Below are positions 1 through 9,161 of a stretch of DNA of 25,732 nt, piece by piece. How positions within the stretch are numbered: the first letter of the stretch is position 1; each line of letters opens with the position of its first letter. Source of the stretch: Pseudomonadota bacterium (GTDB lineage Bacteria; Pseudomonadota; Gammaproteobacteria; Pseudomonadales; Oleiphilaceae); NCBI GenBank assembly GCA_023430625.1, contig JAEZAA010000199.1, positions 1-25,732 of the forward strand, given 5' to 3'. The notes beneath the pieces are model-generated. The model made no database searches, was not told where the DNA came from, and saw only the letters and a list, made by a program, of their open reading frames with translations. The position numbers were made by a program, and so were the translations under genes.

Positions 1-147
1 TCCATACTTGATGGCCTCCACCGCGTCCTGAAACACCAACTGCCAGTTCCGTTCCCGATCCACCGCCGGATAGGTCACGAACAGCGGGCGGGTCAGCTGT
101 TCCCGCGAGAGCCCGACGCCCGTTCCAATGCGATCCAGCAGCCGGGC
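1..147 (-). pseudogene. Continuation of the SUV3-like helicase beyond an in-frame amber codon (partial)
   Basis: After the TAG at 148-150 the minus strand stays open in the helicase frame for 49 codons to the window edge. It reads ARLLDRIGTGVGLSREQL and then a stretch ending VFQDAVEAIKYG. About 39 of the 49 codons end in G or C, matching the coding regions around it, and the peptide looks like normal soluble protein. A single C-to-T change turning CAG (Gln) into TAG would explain the break, giving LLDQARLLDRIG. I infer that this is the helicase C-terminal region rather than a separate gene, because it shows no start codon or Shine-Dalgarno sequence of its own. It may be a nonsense mutation, a base-calling error or a readthrough site. 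It is incomplete at the left edge. Confidence 0.6.
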
Positions 148-1773
<1,626 letters not shown>

Positions 1774-1894
1774 GTGTGGGCCGTTAAAGTCTACGGCGAC
1801 CTAATGATGTGCGTAGGGAATAAGACGTGTGCAGTACCTATTGTAAGGAAATCCGAGGGTCTGGGTATATGTACAGTTTCTGTTCAGGGCCAGG

Positions 1895-2200
1895 ATGATG
1901 AAGATCAAGACGCTGGATATCAGCGCACCGGAACCAGAACCGGCGGTCGCCTGCAGCAACTGCAAGGCCTGCTGCTGCCGGCTGGAAGTGCTGTTGATTA
2001 CCGAGACCGGGGTGCCCGAGCGGTTTGTGGAGGAAAGCTGGTCCGGCGTGAGCGTGATGGCTCGGCTGGAGGATGGCTGGTGCGCCGCGCTGGACCGCGA
2101 TAGCATGCGCTGCACCATCTACGACCGGCGGCCCTGGGTGTGCCGGGAGTTTGAAATGGGTTCCCATGAATGCCTGGAGGAGCGGGCGGATCACCTATAG
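1895..2200 (+). CDS. YkgJ-type cysteine-cluster protein
   Basis: This is a 101-residue soluble protein with the cysteine cluster of the YkgJ (CxxCxxCC) family, predicted zinc- or iron-binding proteins whose biochemical role is not settled. The visible ligands are C20, C23, C26, C27 and C28 (CSNCKACCC), then GWCAAL, MRCTIYDRRPWVCREFE and GSHEC, which is the normal C..Y..RP..CR.F pattern of the family. It starts ATG-ATG-AAG after a weak AGG; the second ATG at 1898 is equally possible. It is divergent from the helicase, with 121 bp between the starts, and convergent with the flavin oxidoreductase. Its stop codon lies at the tip of a strong hairpin (2174-2215). Family assignment is confident; function is unknown. 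Confidence 0.85.
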   Translation: MMKIKTLDISAPEPEPAVACSNCKACCCRLEVLLITETGVPERFVEESWSGVSVMARLEDGWCAALDRDSMRCTIYDRRPWVCREFEMGSHECLEERADHL

Positions 2201-2215
2201 CGCCCGCTCCTCCAG
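2174..2215. terminator. 15-bp perfect hairpin between convergent genes
   Basis: The arm CTGGAGGAGCGGGCG (2174-2188) is exactly complementary to CGCCCGCTCCTCCAG (2201-2215), with a 12-nt loop containing the TAG stop of the YkgJ gene. The 5' arm is coding sequence. No T-run follows on either strand, so this is either a transcription block shared by the two convergent genes or an mRNA 3'-end stabilising hairpin. Confidence 0.55.
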
Positions 2216-2241
2216 AGAGTCGACGGATACGAGTACGGACG

Positions 2242-3315
2242 TCAGCGGGGCTTGGCCCGCTCGTACTGCTTCGGCCAAGCCACATCCTCCCCCAGAAAGT
2301 GCGCCGCGTGCAGCGGCCACTGGGGATCCCGCAACGACTCCCGCGCCAGCAAAACCACATCGGCTTGACCGGTCACCAGGATCTGTTCCGCCTGGGGGGC
2401 CGCGGTGATAAAGCCCACGGCGCCGGTGGCGATCTCCGCGCGCTTTTTTATGGCCTCGGCGAAGGGTACCTGAAAGCCGGGACCCGCCGGAATCTTGGCG
2501 TCCGGTACCAAACCGCCGGTGGACACGTCGATCAGGTCCACCCCCAACGCCTTGCACTGGCGGCTGAACTCCACCGACTGCTCCAGATCCCAGCCTCCTT
2601 CCGCCCAATCGGTGGCGGAGATGCGCACGAACACCGGCAGATGCGCCGGCCACACCTCCCGCACCGCGCGCGTCACCGCCAACGGCAGGCGCATGCGGTT
2701 CTCCAGGCTGCCGCCATAGTCGTCGGTACGCCGGTTGGACAGGGGCGAGAGAAACTCGTGCAGCAGATAGCCATGGGCCGCGTGTACCTCGGCGACCTCG
2801 AAGCCTGCCGCGAGGCTGCGCTGGGCGGCGGCGGCGAACTGGTCGATCAGGGTCTGGATCTCCTGTTCGCTCATGGCCTGCGGCTCGGGGAAGTCCGGAC
2901 TGAAGGCGACCGCCGAGGGCGCCAGCAGGCGGCTCCAGCCGCCCTGGTGCTCTTCCAGCATATGTCCCCCGTCCCAGGGGGCGGCAGTGGAGGCCTTGCG
3001 CCCGGCATGGGCGAGCTGAATGCCGGGCACCGCGCCGTTCTCTTTCATGAAGGCGGTGATGCGCTGATAGGCCTGGGCCTGCTCGTCGTTCCAGATGCCC
3101 GCGTCGCCCGGGGTGATGCGCCCTTCCGGGCTGACCGCCGTGGCCTCCTGGATGATGCAGGCCGCACCACCCACGGCGCGGCTTCCCAGATGCACCAGAT
3201 GCCAGTCGTTGGGCAGCCCGTCCTGGCTTGAATACTGGCACATGGGCGCTATGAAAATCCGGTTCTTGAACTCCACCTCACGCAGGCGCAGGGGAGAGAA
3301 GAGAATATTTCGCAT
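2242..3315 (-). CDS. NADH:flavin oxidoreductase, Old Yellow Enzyme family (YqjM/XenA-like)
   Basis: This is a 357-residue FMN-dependent ene-reductase. Enzymes of this class reduce activated C=C bonds or nitro groups with NAD(P)H. Class signatures of the YqjM/XenA branch are visible: APMCQYS with the redox-tuning Cys at about residue 25, QLAHAGRKAS at about 100, and HAAHGYLLHEFLSPLSNRR followed by DDYGGS (about 170-195), which supply the substrate-binding histidines and FMN contacts. Length is normal for the family. I place the start at the ATG at 3315, because GGAG lies 9 nt upstream; the longer frame would need a TTG at 3339. The gene follows the P-type ATPase on the same strand with a hairpin between them, so it probably has its own promoter. 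The physiological substrate cannot be told from sequence; stress detoxification of electrophiles is typical for the family. Confidence 0.92.
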   Translation of the reverse strand: MRNILFSPLRLREVEFKNRIFIAPMCQYSSQDGLPNDWHLVHLGSRAVGGAACIIQEATAVSPEGRITPGDAGIWNDEQAQAYQRITAFMKENGAVPGIQLAHAGRKASTAAPWDGGHMLEEHQGGWSRLLAPSAVAFSPDFPEPQAMSEQEIQTLIDQFAAAAQRSLAAGFEVAEVHAAHGYLLHEFLSPLSNRRTDDYGGSLENRMRLPLAVTRAVREVWPAHLPVFVRISATDWAEGGWDLEQSVEFSRQCKALGVDLIDVSTGGLVPDAKIPAGPGFQVPFAEAIKKRAEIATGAVGFITAAPQAEQILVTGQADVVLLARESLRDPQWPLHAAHFLGEDVAWPKQYERAKPR

Positions 3316-3375
3316 CTGAGCAATCTCCAGGCTGGACAACTTCGCTTATTCTGAACAAAAGTCTCCGGTCAGCCT

Positions 3376-3404
3376 GCGGGCGAGCCATGAGGCTAGACGC
3401 CCGC
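3376..3404. terminator. Hairpin between P-type ATPase and OYE genes
   Basis: GCGGGCG (3376-3382) pairs with CGCCCGC (3398-3404), and an inner AGCC/GGCT pair closes an ATGA loop. It lies about 20 bp downstream of the ATPase stop codon. Read on the minus strand there is no immediate T-run, though CTTTTG follows about 20 nt later, so this is at best a weak intrinsic terminator. Confidence 0.4.
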
Positions 3405-3423
3405 TGCGGTGTCCTCGCTTGCT

Positions 3424-6162
3424 TCAGGTCTTCAGGTGCCCGGCGTGGCGCATTAGGGCTTTTTCCAGCTCCAGAATAATCATCACGACCAGTCCGGCAC
3501 CCAGAATTAGAGCTCCTTCGCCCAGCGTTAGCGGGCGGCTTTCAAACAGTCGATGCATGATCGGTAAATAAGTAAAGGCGAGCTGGGCCAGGGTCACGAT
3601 GGTGATGGCCGTCAGTACCGCCGGTGTGCCCAGAAAGCCGCGCCAGTTGAACGAGGTCATGTGCAGGTAGCGTACGTTGAACAGGTAGAAGATCTCCAGC
3701 AGCACCAGGGTGTTGACCACCATGGTACGAGCCGTGGCCAGATCAGCGCCCTGTGCCTGAGCATAGAAAAAAATTGCAAGCGCGGTGCCCATGAACAGGA
3801 AAGACACCAGCAGGATGCGCCACAGCAGGAAGGGTGAAAGCAGCCCTTGATGAGCCGGCCGGGGAGGGCGGCGCATCACGTTGGGTTCGGGTGGCTCAAA
3901 AGCCAGGGCGAGACCCAGGGTGGCGGCAGTGACCAGATTGACCCACAGGATCTGGGCCGCTGACATGGGCAGGGCGAAATTGAACAGGATGGCCGCGATG
4001 ACCGTCAATGCCTCGCCGCCATTGGTCGGCAGCGTCCAGGACGTCACTTTGCGGATGTTGTCGTAGACGACGCGGCCTTCATGGACGGAGGCGACAATGG
4101 AGGCGAAGTTGTCGTCGAGCAGGATCATCTGGGACGCTTCCTTGGCCGCGTCGGTGCCCTTGTGGCCCATGCCGATGCCTACATCGGCCTGCTTCAGCGA
4201 CGGGGCGTCGTTGACCCCGTCGCCGGTCATCGCCACGATCGCGCCCTGGGCCTGCAGGGCCCGCACGATGCGCAACTTATGTTCGGGGCTGGTGCGGGCA
4301 AACACGCTGACCTCGTTCACCAGACTGCCGAGCTCCGTATCGGAGAGGCTATCCAGCTCGCGACCGGTCAGGACTTTCGGATCATCATCAAGTCCCAGTT
4401 GCCGGGCAATGGCGGCGGCTGTCGCGCCGTGGTCGCCGGTGATCATTTTGACCGCGATGCCTGCGGAGCGGCAGTCAGCAATGGCTGCGACCGCTTCTTC
4501 CCGTGGCGGGTCGATAAAGCCGACCACGCCAAGAAACACCAAACCCTCCTTCAGATCGTCGAAACCGAGGCGGGAGGTGTCGGATGATACAATCTTGGCG
4601 GCAAATCCAAGCACCCGCTCGCCTTCCGCGGCGGCGCGGGCGATGCGGTCGGTCCAGTAGTCATGATCGAGCGCCTCGATACCGTCGCGGGCAAGCTGCC
4701 CGCTGCACATGCGCAGCAGGTCGTCCGGCGCGCCTTTGACGAAAATGCGCTGTTCTCCCTGTGACGATTGATCAAGTGTTGCCATAAAGCGATGCTTGGC
4801 ATCGAACGGGATCACGTCGATCCGGGTCCATTGGGCGCGCAGGGTAGCCGGTTCCAGCCCCGCTTTCATCGCCAGGGCGACCAGGGCGCCCTCCATGGGG
4901 TCGCCAAGGACACTCCAGTGCCCCTGGCCCTGCTTGCTGAGTTGGGCGTCGTTACACAGCAGCCCGCACAACACCAGCGCTTCGCCCTGTTGCACGAGGT
5001 CACCTGCAAAATTAGCGTCAGGTTCCGGTTGCAGGCGCCCTTCAGGCACATAGCCCGAGCCGGATACCATAATGCGGCCACCACGGATTTCCAGGCGCCG
5101 CGCCGTCATTTCATTGCGGGTCAGGGTGCCGGTCTTGTCGGAGCAAATAACGGAGGTCGCGCCGAGGGTTTCGACGGCCGGCAGTTTGCGGATCGCTGCA
5201 TTGCGACGGGCCATCCGCTGCACGCCAATGGCGAGGGTGATGGTGATGACGGCCGGCAAGCCTTCGGGGATCGCACCAACGGCAATGGCGACCACGGCGA
5301 TCAGGGCTTGCGGCCAGTCGTATCCGCGCAAGGTGACGGCGAAGACAAACAGGGCAAGACCGACGCCGAACGTGATCCAGGTAAATCGGGTGGCGAAGTG
5401 ATTGATCTGGCGTAGCAGCGGCGTGGTCAGGGATTCGACATTGCGCAGCAAGGTGCTGATCCGGCCTATTTCCGTGTCGGAGCCAGTCGCCACGACGACA
5501 CCGGTGGCCTGTCCGGCCGCAACCAGGGTGCCTGAGTAGGCCATGGAGTGACGGTCGCCCAGTGGGACATTGGCCGCCGCCGGCGTTTCGTCTTTCTCTG
5601 CCGCCACGGATTCACCCGTCAGTATTGCCTCTTCAATCAGCAGCGAGCGAGCCTGGAGCAGGCGAAGGTCGGCCGGCACCCGGTCGCCGGCTTCAATCAG
5701 AACCAGATCGCCAGGGACGATCTCGGCGACGGGCACCGTTTCACGGCGCCCGTCGCGCAGGATGTGCGCCCGTGGGGACACCAGGTCACGGATGGCGCTC
5801 AGGGCTTTTTCCGCTTTACCCTCCTGGATAAAGCCAACGACCGCATTAACGAACACGACGGCCAGAATGACGAAGGAATCCACCAGGAATCCAAGCACCA
5901 TTGAGGCCACGGCGGCGGCCAGTAGCGCGTAGATCAGCGCATTGTGAAACTGGACCAGGAAGCGGAGGAGTGGATGGCGCCCGGCCGTTGCTGGGAGTTC
6001 ATTGGGACCATGTTCCCGGAGCCGACGGGCGGCCTCGTCAGGCGCCAGGCCAGCGGTCGTGCTGCCCAGGGTTTGCAGGACCTGGTCGACAGTTTCGGCA
6101 TGAAAATCCGACGAGCTTTGGCGTTGGCGCCGGTTTTCGCCTTCCGGATGGGCTATTCCCAT
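3424..6162 (-). CDS. P2-type cation-transporting P-type ATPase
   Basis: This is an inner-membrane ATP-driven cation pump of 912 residues, the usual length for SERCA/PMR1-like P2 ATPases. In order I see a cation-ATPase N-terminal region, the actuator TGES (about 182), TM4 PEGLP (about 300), the phosphorylation site CSDKTGTLT (about 340), the nucleotide-binding domain with KGAPDDLL, TGDGVNDAP (about 645), and C-terminal membrane helices. Compared with SERCA, the ion-site positions Glu309, Asn768, Glu771, Asn796 and Thr799 have matching residues. The TM6 Asp800 position is Ala (LVTAATLG, about residue 744), so ordinary two-site Ca2+ transport is doubtful and the ion is not assignable. The ATG at 6162 follows AGAGGAAG; the longer reading would start at TTG 6186. 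It stands alone, with 145 bp back to the MscS gene and a 108-bp gap before the OYE gene. Confidence 0.92.
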   Translation of the reverse strand: MGIAHPEGENRRQRQSSSDFHAETVDQVLQTLGSTTAGLAPDEAARRLREHGPNELPATAGRHPLLRFLVQFHNALIYALLAAAVASMVLGFLVDSFVILAVVFVNAVVGFIQEGKAEKALSAIRDLVSPRAHILRDGRRETVPVAEIVPGDLVLIEAGDRVPADLRLLQARSLLIEEAILTGESVAAEKDETPAAANVPLGDRHSMAYSGTLVAAGQATGVVVATGSDTEIGRISTLLRNVESLTTPLLRQINHFATRFTWITFGVGLALFVFAVTLRGYDWPQALIAVVAIAVGAIPEGLPAVITITLAIGVQRMARRNAAIRKLPAVETLGATSVICSDKTGTLTRNEMTARRLEIRGGRIMVSGSGYVPEGRLQPEPDANFAGDLVQQGEALVLCGLLCNDAQLSKQGQGHWSVLGDPMEGALVALAMKAGLEPATLRAQWTRIDVIPFDAKHRFMATLDQSSQGEQRIFVKGAPDDLLRMCSGQLARDGIEALDHDYWTDRIARAAAEGERVLGFAAKIVSSDTSRLGFDDLKEGLVFLGVVGFIDPPREEAVAAIADCRSAGIAVKMITGDHGATAAAIARQLGLDDDPKVLTGRELDSLSDTELGSLVNEVSVFARTSPEHKLRIVRALQAQGAIVAMTGDGVNDAPSLKQADVGIGMGHKGTDAAKEASQMILLDDNFASIVASVHEGRVVYDNIRKVTSWTLPTNGGEALTVIAAILFNFALPMSAAQILWVNLVTAATLGLALAFEPPEPNVMRRPPRPAHQGLLSPFLLWRILLVSFLFMGTALAIFFYAQAQGADLATARTMVVNTLVLLEIFYLFNVRYLHMTSFNWRGFLGTPAVLTAITIVTLAQLAFTYLPIMHRLFESRPLTLGEGALILGAGLVVMIILELEKALMRHAGHLKT

Positions 6163-6307
6163 TGGAACACTTCCTCTTCTCTTCAAGCTGCTACGGCCAA
6201 TTGAACTGTGTGGTCGGGCAGTCGTTTGCTGGCGCTGCCCTGTGGCAACGATGGCGGCATGCTCGTGAGCGTTTGTCGCATTTGTGCGGAAGTATACCTG
6301 TTAGGCG

Positions 6308-8167
6308 CTAGGTTTTCCCGCGCATCACAGAGCCGGGCGGGGGGTATTCCAGACTACCCCGCAATGCCGCAATGCGCTCCGGGTCGAATTGCGGCAGCGG
6401 CAGGTCGCCCGCCTCGCGCCATTGCCGCACCTGCTCTTCCGCCACCTGGGCCTTGTCGCGGTCGGTACTCTGGTCCTGGGCAAAATACAGGGTCTGGGAG
6501 GGATAGGCGAAGCCGGTTCCGCTTTGCTGCACGATATCCATGATCCGCAGCAGAAGATCTTCCTGCACGTCCAGGTATTCGCTGACATCCGCCACGACGG
6601 TGTAGGCGAATATTTCCAGCGCCAGGGCATCTCGCTCCAGTCCGACGAAGCGTATCCGCGCCGGATCCGGACTGACCTTGGGGTGTGCGTAAAGCAGCTT
6701 GCGCACCTCCACCAGCAGATAGCGGATCTGGTCCGGCGTGGCGTCCAGGCGGATTCTGAGAGTTGGGTGAAACCAGAACAGGTCCCGGCGGTTGTAGTTC
6801 TCGATCTGCAGGGACGAAAATTCGCCGTTGGGTATGGTGATGACCGTCCGGTCCAGCGTACGAACGCGGGTCGAGCGCATGCCGATGTCCTCAACCGTTC
6901 CCAGGGTCGTGCCGAAGCGGCAGAAGTCGCCGACCCGGATGGGTTGATCGGCGATCAGGGTCAGGCTGCCGACGAAGTTCTCCACGGTCTTCTGGGCACC
7001 GAGGGCGATGGCCAGACCGCCAATCCCCAGAGCGGCGAGCCCCGTGGTGACATCGAAACCCATGAGATCGAGCGCGGTCATGAAGGCCACCGCGATCAGC
7101 GCGATCTTGCCGAAGCGGCGGAACAGTCCGATGGCGGCGACCACGCCGATGTGGCCACGGCGTTGCATGCGGGTCAGGGTGGTTTCGCCGGCCAAATCGA
7201 TCATGCGCCACAGGAACCAGACCATTGCCACGATCAGAATGATGTCCGCCATGCCCGTCAGTAACTGCCGGGCAATGATGGAGACGCCAATCAGGGTGCT
7301 GGTCAGGAAAAAGAAGATCACCGCCAGGAACAGGGTGACCGGCGGCGAGGCGGCCGTCAGTAGCCGCTTCAGACCCAGGCTGTAGTTTCTATGGGTGACC
7401 AGGGGGACCAGCCAGGCCAGGATTCTGGTCAGCAGCCAGGCGGCGAGGGTGGCCAGCAGCATCAGGATCAGCACCGCGATCCAGTGGCCGACGGGCACGC
7501 CACGCCAGAGCTGACCTTTCAGGTCCTCGGGCAGCAGTTTGTCGAGGTGGCTGGCTTCCAGCTGATCGGCCAGGGTGGGGATCTGTTTGACGGTCTCGCT
7601 GGAGAACACCCAGATCAGGACGCCTTCGGTGGTTTCAATGCGCGCGACGTAAATGGGCACGGTACCGTCCGGGGCGGGTAGGTTACCGACCAGCTCCTGT
7701 TCCGGGGCCAGGCCATCGTCCAGTTTGCCCTTGGGATCGTCGCTGAGTTGCCAGCGGGGAGAGAAGGCGCCGCCCTGGTCCAGCAGGCGTTGCAGTTCCA
7801 TGGCCAGCGTGACGCCGCGCGCGGCGCGGCGTGAACGAGGAATGTTGCGCAGGTCGAAGTATTCGGAGGCGCGGTCGAGTTCGCCCTTGGAGACGGCATC
7901 GATGTAACCCAACACCATGCCTTCCGGCGTGGTCCGGTTCAGAGGGTCGTAGGGCGCTTCTTCCACTGGGGCGGTCTCGGGTGCCGGGGCCGGGTCAATT
8001 GGGTTGGCAACCTGCGCCAGCCCCGGGGGCGCGCTCAGGACCCACAGCATCAGGATCAGGACGCTGATCAGGCCGGACTTGGCATACCAGGGGTGCCGCC
8101 GCCGCCAGGACTGGCGTGATGAGGTCAGGCGGGGGAGAGGGGCGTGGCGCGCAGGCAACGAAATCAT
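6308..8167 (-). CDS. MscS-family mechanosensitive channel with N-terminal periplasmic domain
   Basis: This 619-residue protein carries the MscS pore and beta-domain signature TGLAALGIGGLAIALGAQ followed by KTVENFVGS (about residues 370-397), then the soluble vestibule region (VGDFC, TVEDIGMRSTRVRTLD, IPN). Such channels open under membrane tension and release solutes on hypo-osmotic shock. N-terminally there is a basic stretch and a hydrophobic signal or anchor segment (about 32-51), a proline-rich linker and a roughly 150-residue extracytoplasmic domain. Four or five transmembrane helices precede the pore helix, so this is a large MscS homologue rather than a minimal 286-residue MscS. The ATG is well supported by AAGGAGG 9 nt upstream. 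A perfect TATAAT lies on the minus strand at 8216-8211. The role of the N-terminal domain is not known to me. Confidence 0.92.
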   Translation of the reverse strand: MISLPARHAPLPRLTSSRQSWRRRHPWYAKSGLISVLILMLWVLSAPPGLAQVANPIDPAPAPETAPVEEAPYDPLNRTTPEGMVLGYIDAVSKGELDRASEYFDLRNIPRSRRAARGVTLAMELQRLLDQGGAFSPRWQLSDDPKGKLDDGLAPEQELVGNLPAPDGTVPIYVARIETTEGVLIWVFSSETVKQIPTLADQLEASHLDKLLPEDLKGQLWRGVPVGHWIAVLILMLLATLAAWLLTRILAWLVPLVTHRNYSLGLKRLLTAASPPVTLFLAVIFFFLTSTLIGVSIIARQLLTGMADIILIVAMVWFLWRMIDLAGETTLTRMQRRGHIGVVAAIGLFRRFGKIALIAVAFMTALDLMGFDVTTGLAALGIGGLAIALGAQKTVENFVGSLTLIADQPIRVGDFCRFGTTLGTVEDIGMRSTRVRTLDRTVITIPNGEFSSLQIENYNRRDLFWFHPTLRIRLDATPDQIRYLLVEVRKLLYAHPKVSPDPARIRFVGLERDALALEIFAYTVVADVSEYLDVQEDLLLRIMDIVQQSGTGFAYPSQTLYFAQDQSTDRDKAQVAEEQVRQWREAGDLPLPQFDPERIAALRGSLEYPPPGSVMRGKT

Positions 8168-8210
8168 CGGCGGCTACCTCCTTGATGGCCGTGAATTGCT
8201 GTCGACGCCT

Positions 8211-8216
8211 ATTATA
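8211..8216 (-). promoter_or_regulatory. Candidate -10 element of the MscS gene
   Basis: A consensus TATAAT reads on the minus strand 44 nt upstream of the start codon, which would give a leader of about 37 nt. The hexamer 17 nt further upstream (GAACAG) is a poor -35, so the promoter may need an activator or another sigma factor. Confidence 0.45.
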
Positions 8217-8249
8217 GGGTTCGGGGTGACGGGCTGTTCGCATAGGGTA

Positions 8250-8269
8250 CGGCACCGTCCCTGGTGCCG
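8250..8269. terminator. Hairpin downstream of ompW
   Basis: CGGCACC (8250-8256) pairs with GGTGCCG (8263-8269) around a 6-nt loop, starting 13 nt after the ompW stop codon on the minus strand. No T-run follows, so termination efficiency is uncertain. It also lies upstream of the MscS promoter and could insulate it. Confidence 0.45.
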
Positions 8270-8282
8270 CGCTCGGGCCAGC

Positions 8283-9032
8283 CTAGAAGCGGTATCCCAG
8301 GCTGATCATGTACACCATCGGGTCGATATCCACATCCACCTTGGCGTCGATGTTGATGCCTTCCACCGTCTTGCCCGTTAGCTTCGCCTGGGTGTCGATG
8401 TCCACATGCCAGATGGCGGCGTTCAGCAGCAGGCGGTCGCTCAGCATGATGTCCACGCCCAGCTCGGCGGCGAGGCCAAAGGAGTCGTCCAGTTTCATGT
8501 CCACGTCGCGCACGGTCGGTGCGCTCGCGCCCAAAGCGCCATCCGCCACCAGCTGGAACACGGCGGTCAGGTTGTCGTCGGTTTTTTCATGGAAGAAGGT
8601 GGTGTAGTTGATGCCAATGCCCAGGTAAGGCTGGATCGGGTAGCTGGGTTCGAGCGGAAAGAACTCCAGGCTGATGGTGGGAGGCAGATGCCGGGTCGAA
8701 CCCAGCTTGCCAATGCCGCCCAGGGTTGGGCCGGCGCCGCTGATCTCGTGTTCGAACGGGGTGGCGCCGAGGATGCCGAGCCCCAGGTGATCGGTGAACT
8801 TGTAGGTGGCGGTGAGGCCAAGCTGGGTGTTGCTGTCCACACCGACCCGGGCGCCGGCGACCGGTCCGATGTCGGCGGTTTTGACACGTACCTCGGAGCT
8901 GTCCTCGTCGGGCTCCACCAGCACCGCCCCCGCGCGCAGCACCCAAGTGTTGCTTTCATAGGCCAGGGCCAATGTGGGTAACGTCAGCAGGGCAGCGGCC
9001 AGGGTACGGGTGACGACAGATTGGTACTTCAT
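8283..9032 (-). CDS. ompW: OmpW-family outer-membrane beta-barrel protein
   Basis: This is a 249-residue OmpW-type protein, an eight-stranded outer-membrane barrel with a narrow hydrophobic channel thought to pass small hydrophobic compounds. A signal peptide runs to LALA (about residue 24). The mature protein begins with the OmpW-like WVLRAGAVLVEPDEDSS and contains LGLTATYKFTDHLGLGILG, SLEFFP, PYLGIGINYTTFF and LLLNAAIWHVDIDT. It ends YMISLGYRF, with the terminal Phe needed for BAM recognition. It is about 35 residues longer than E. coli OmpW. The ATG at 9032 has GAGG 9-12 nt upstream. A near-consensus FNR/Anr box at 9097-9110 lies where a class II activator site should be, in keeping with the known FNR control of ompW in enterobacteria. 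Confidence 0.92.
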   Translation of the reverse strand: MKYQSVVTRTLAAALLTLPTLALAYESNTWVLRAGAVLVEPDEDSSEVRVKTADIGPVAGARVGVDSNTQLGLTATYKFTDHLGLGILGATPFEHEISGAGPTLGGIGKLGSTRHLPPTISLEFFPLEPSYPIQPYLGIGINYTTFFHEKTDDNLTAVFQLVADGALGASAPTVRDVDMKLDDSFGLAAELGVDIMLSDRLLLNAAIWHVDIDTQAKLTGKTVEGINIDAKVDVDIDPMVYMISLGYRF

Positions 9033-9096
9033 CGAAATGACCTCACAGGCTCAAGAAGAATGTGAGGCCATGGTAGATGACAGGCCGATTCGTTTA

Positions 9097-9110
9097 TTGA
9101 TCCGGCTCAA
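9097..9110 (-). promoter_or_regulatory. FNR/Anr-like box in front of ompW
   Basis: The minus strand reads TTGAGCCGGATCAA, matching the FNR/Anr consensus TTGAT-N4-ATCAA at 9 of 10 defined positions. A weak -10, TACCAT, lies at 9075-9070. A transcript starting near 9062-9063 would put the box centre at about -41, the class II activating position. The regulator itself is not in this window. Confidence 0.6.
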
Positions 9111-9161
9111 TAAAACCTTAGTTAGACTGAGTGTATTGCCGGAGTCATGGCGCCCCGGCCG

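Noticed and set aside
1774..1894. Promoters between the helicase and the YkgJ-type gene
   Set aside because: TACAAT on the minus strand and TATATG on the plus strand look like -10 elements, but neither has a matching -35 at 16-18 bp, so I do not list them as features.
2170..3231. Long open frames on both strands overlapping the flavin oxidoreductase (353 and 348 codons)
   Set aside because: They are shadows of a GC-rich gene: Arg/Gly/Ala-heavy composition, no family motifs, and they overlap the clear OYE motifs in another frame or strand.
4750..4775. TTGATCAAG within the P-type ATPase as an FNR-like site
   Set aside because: It is inside a coding region and lacks the N4-spaced second half-site.
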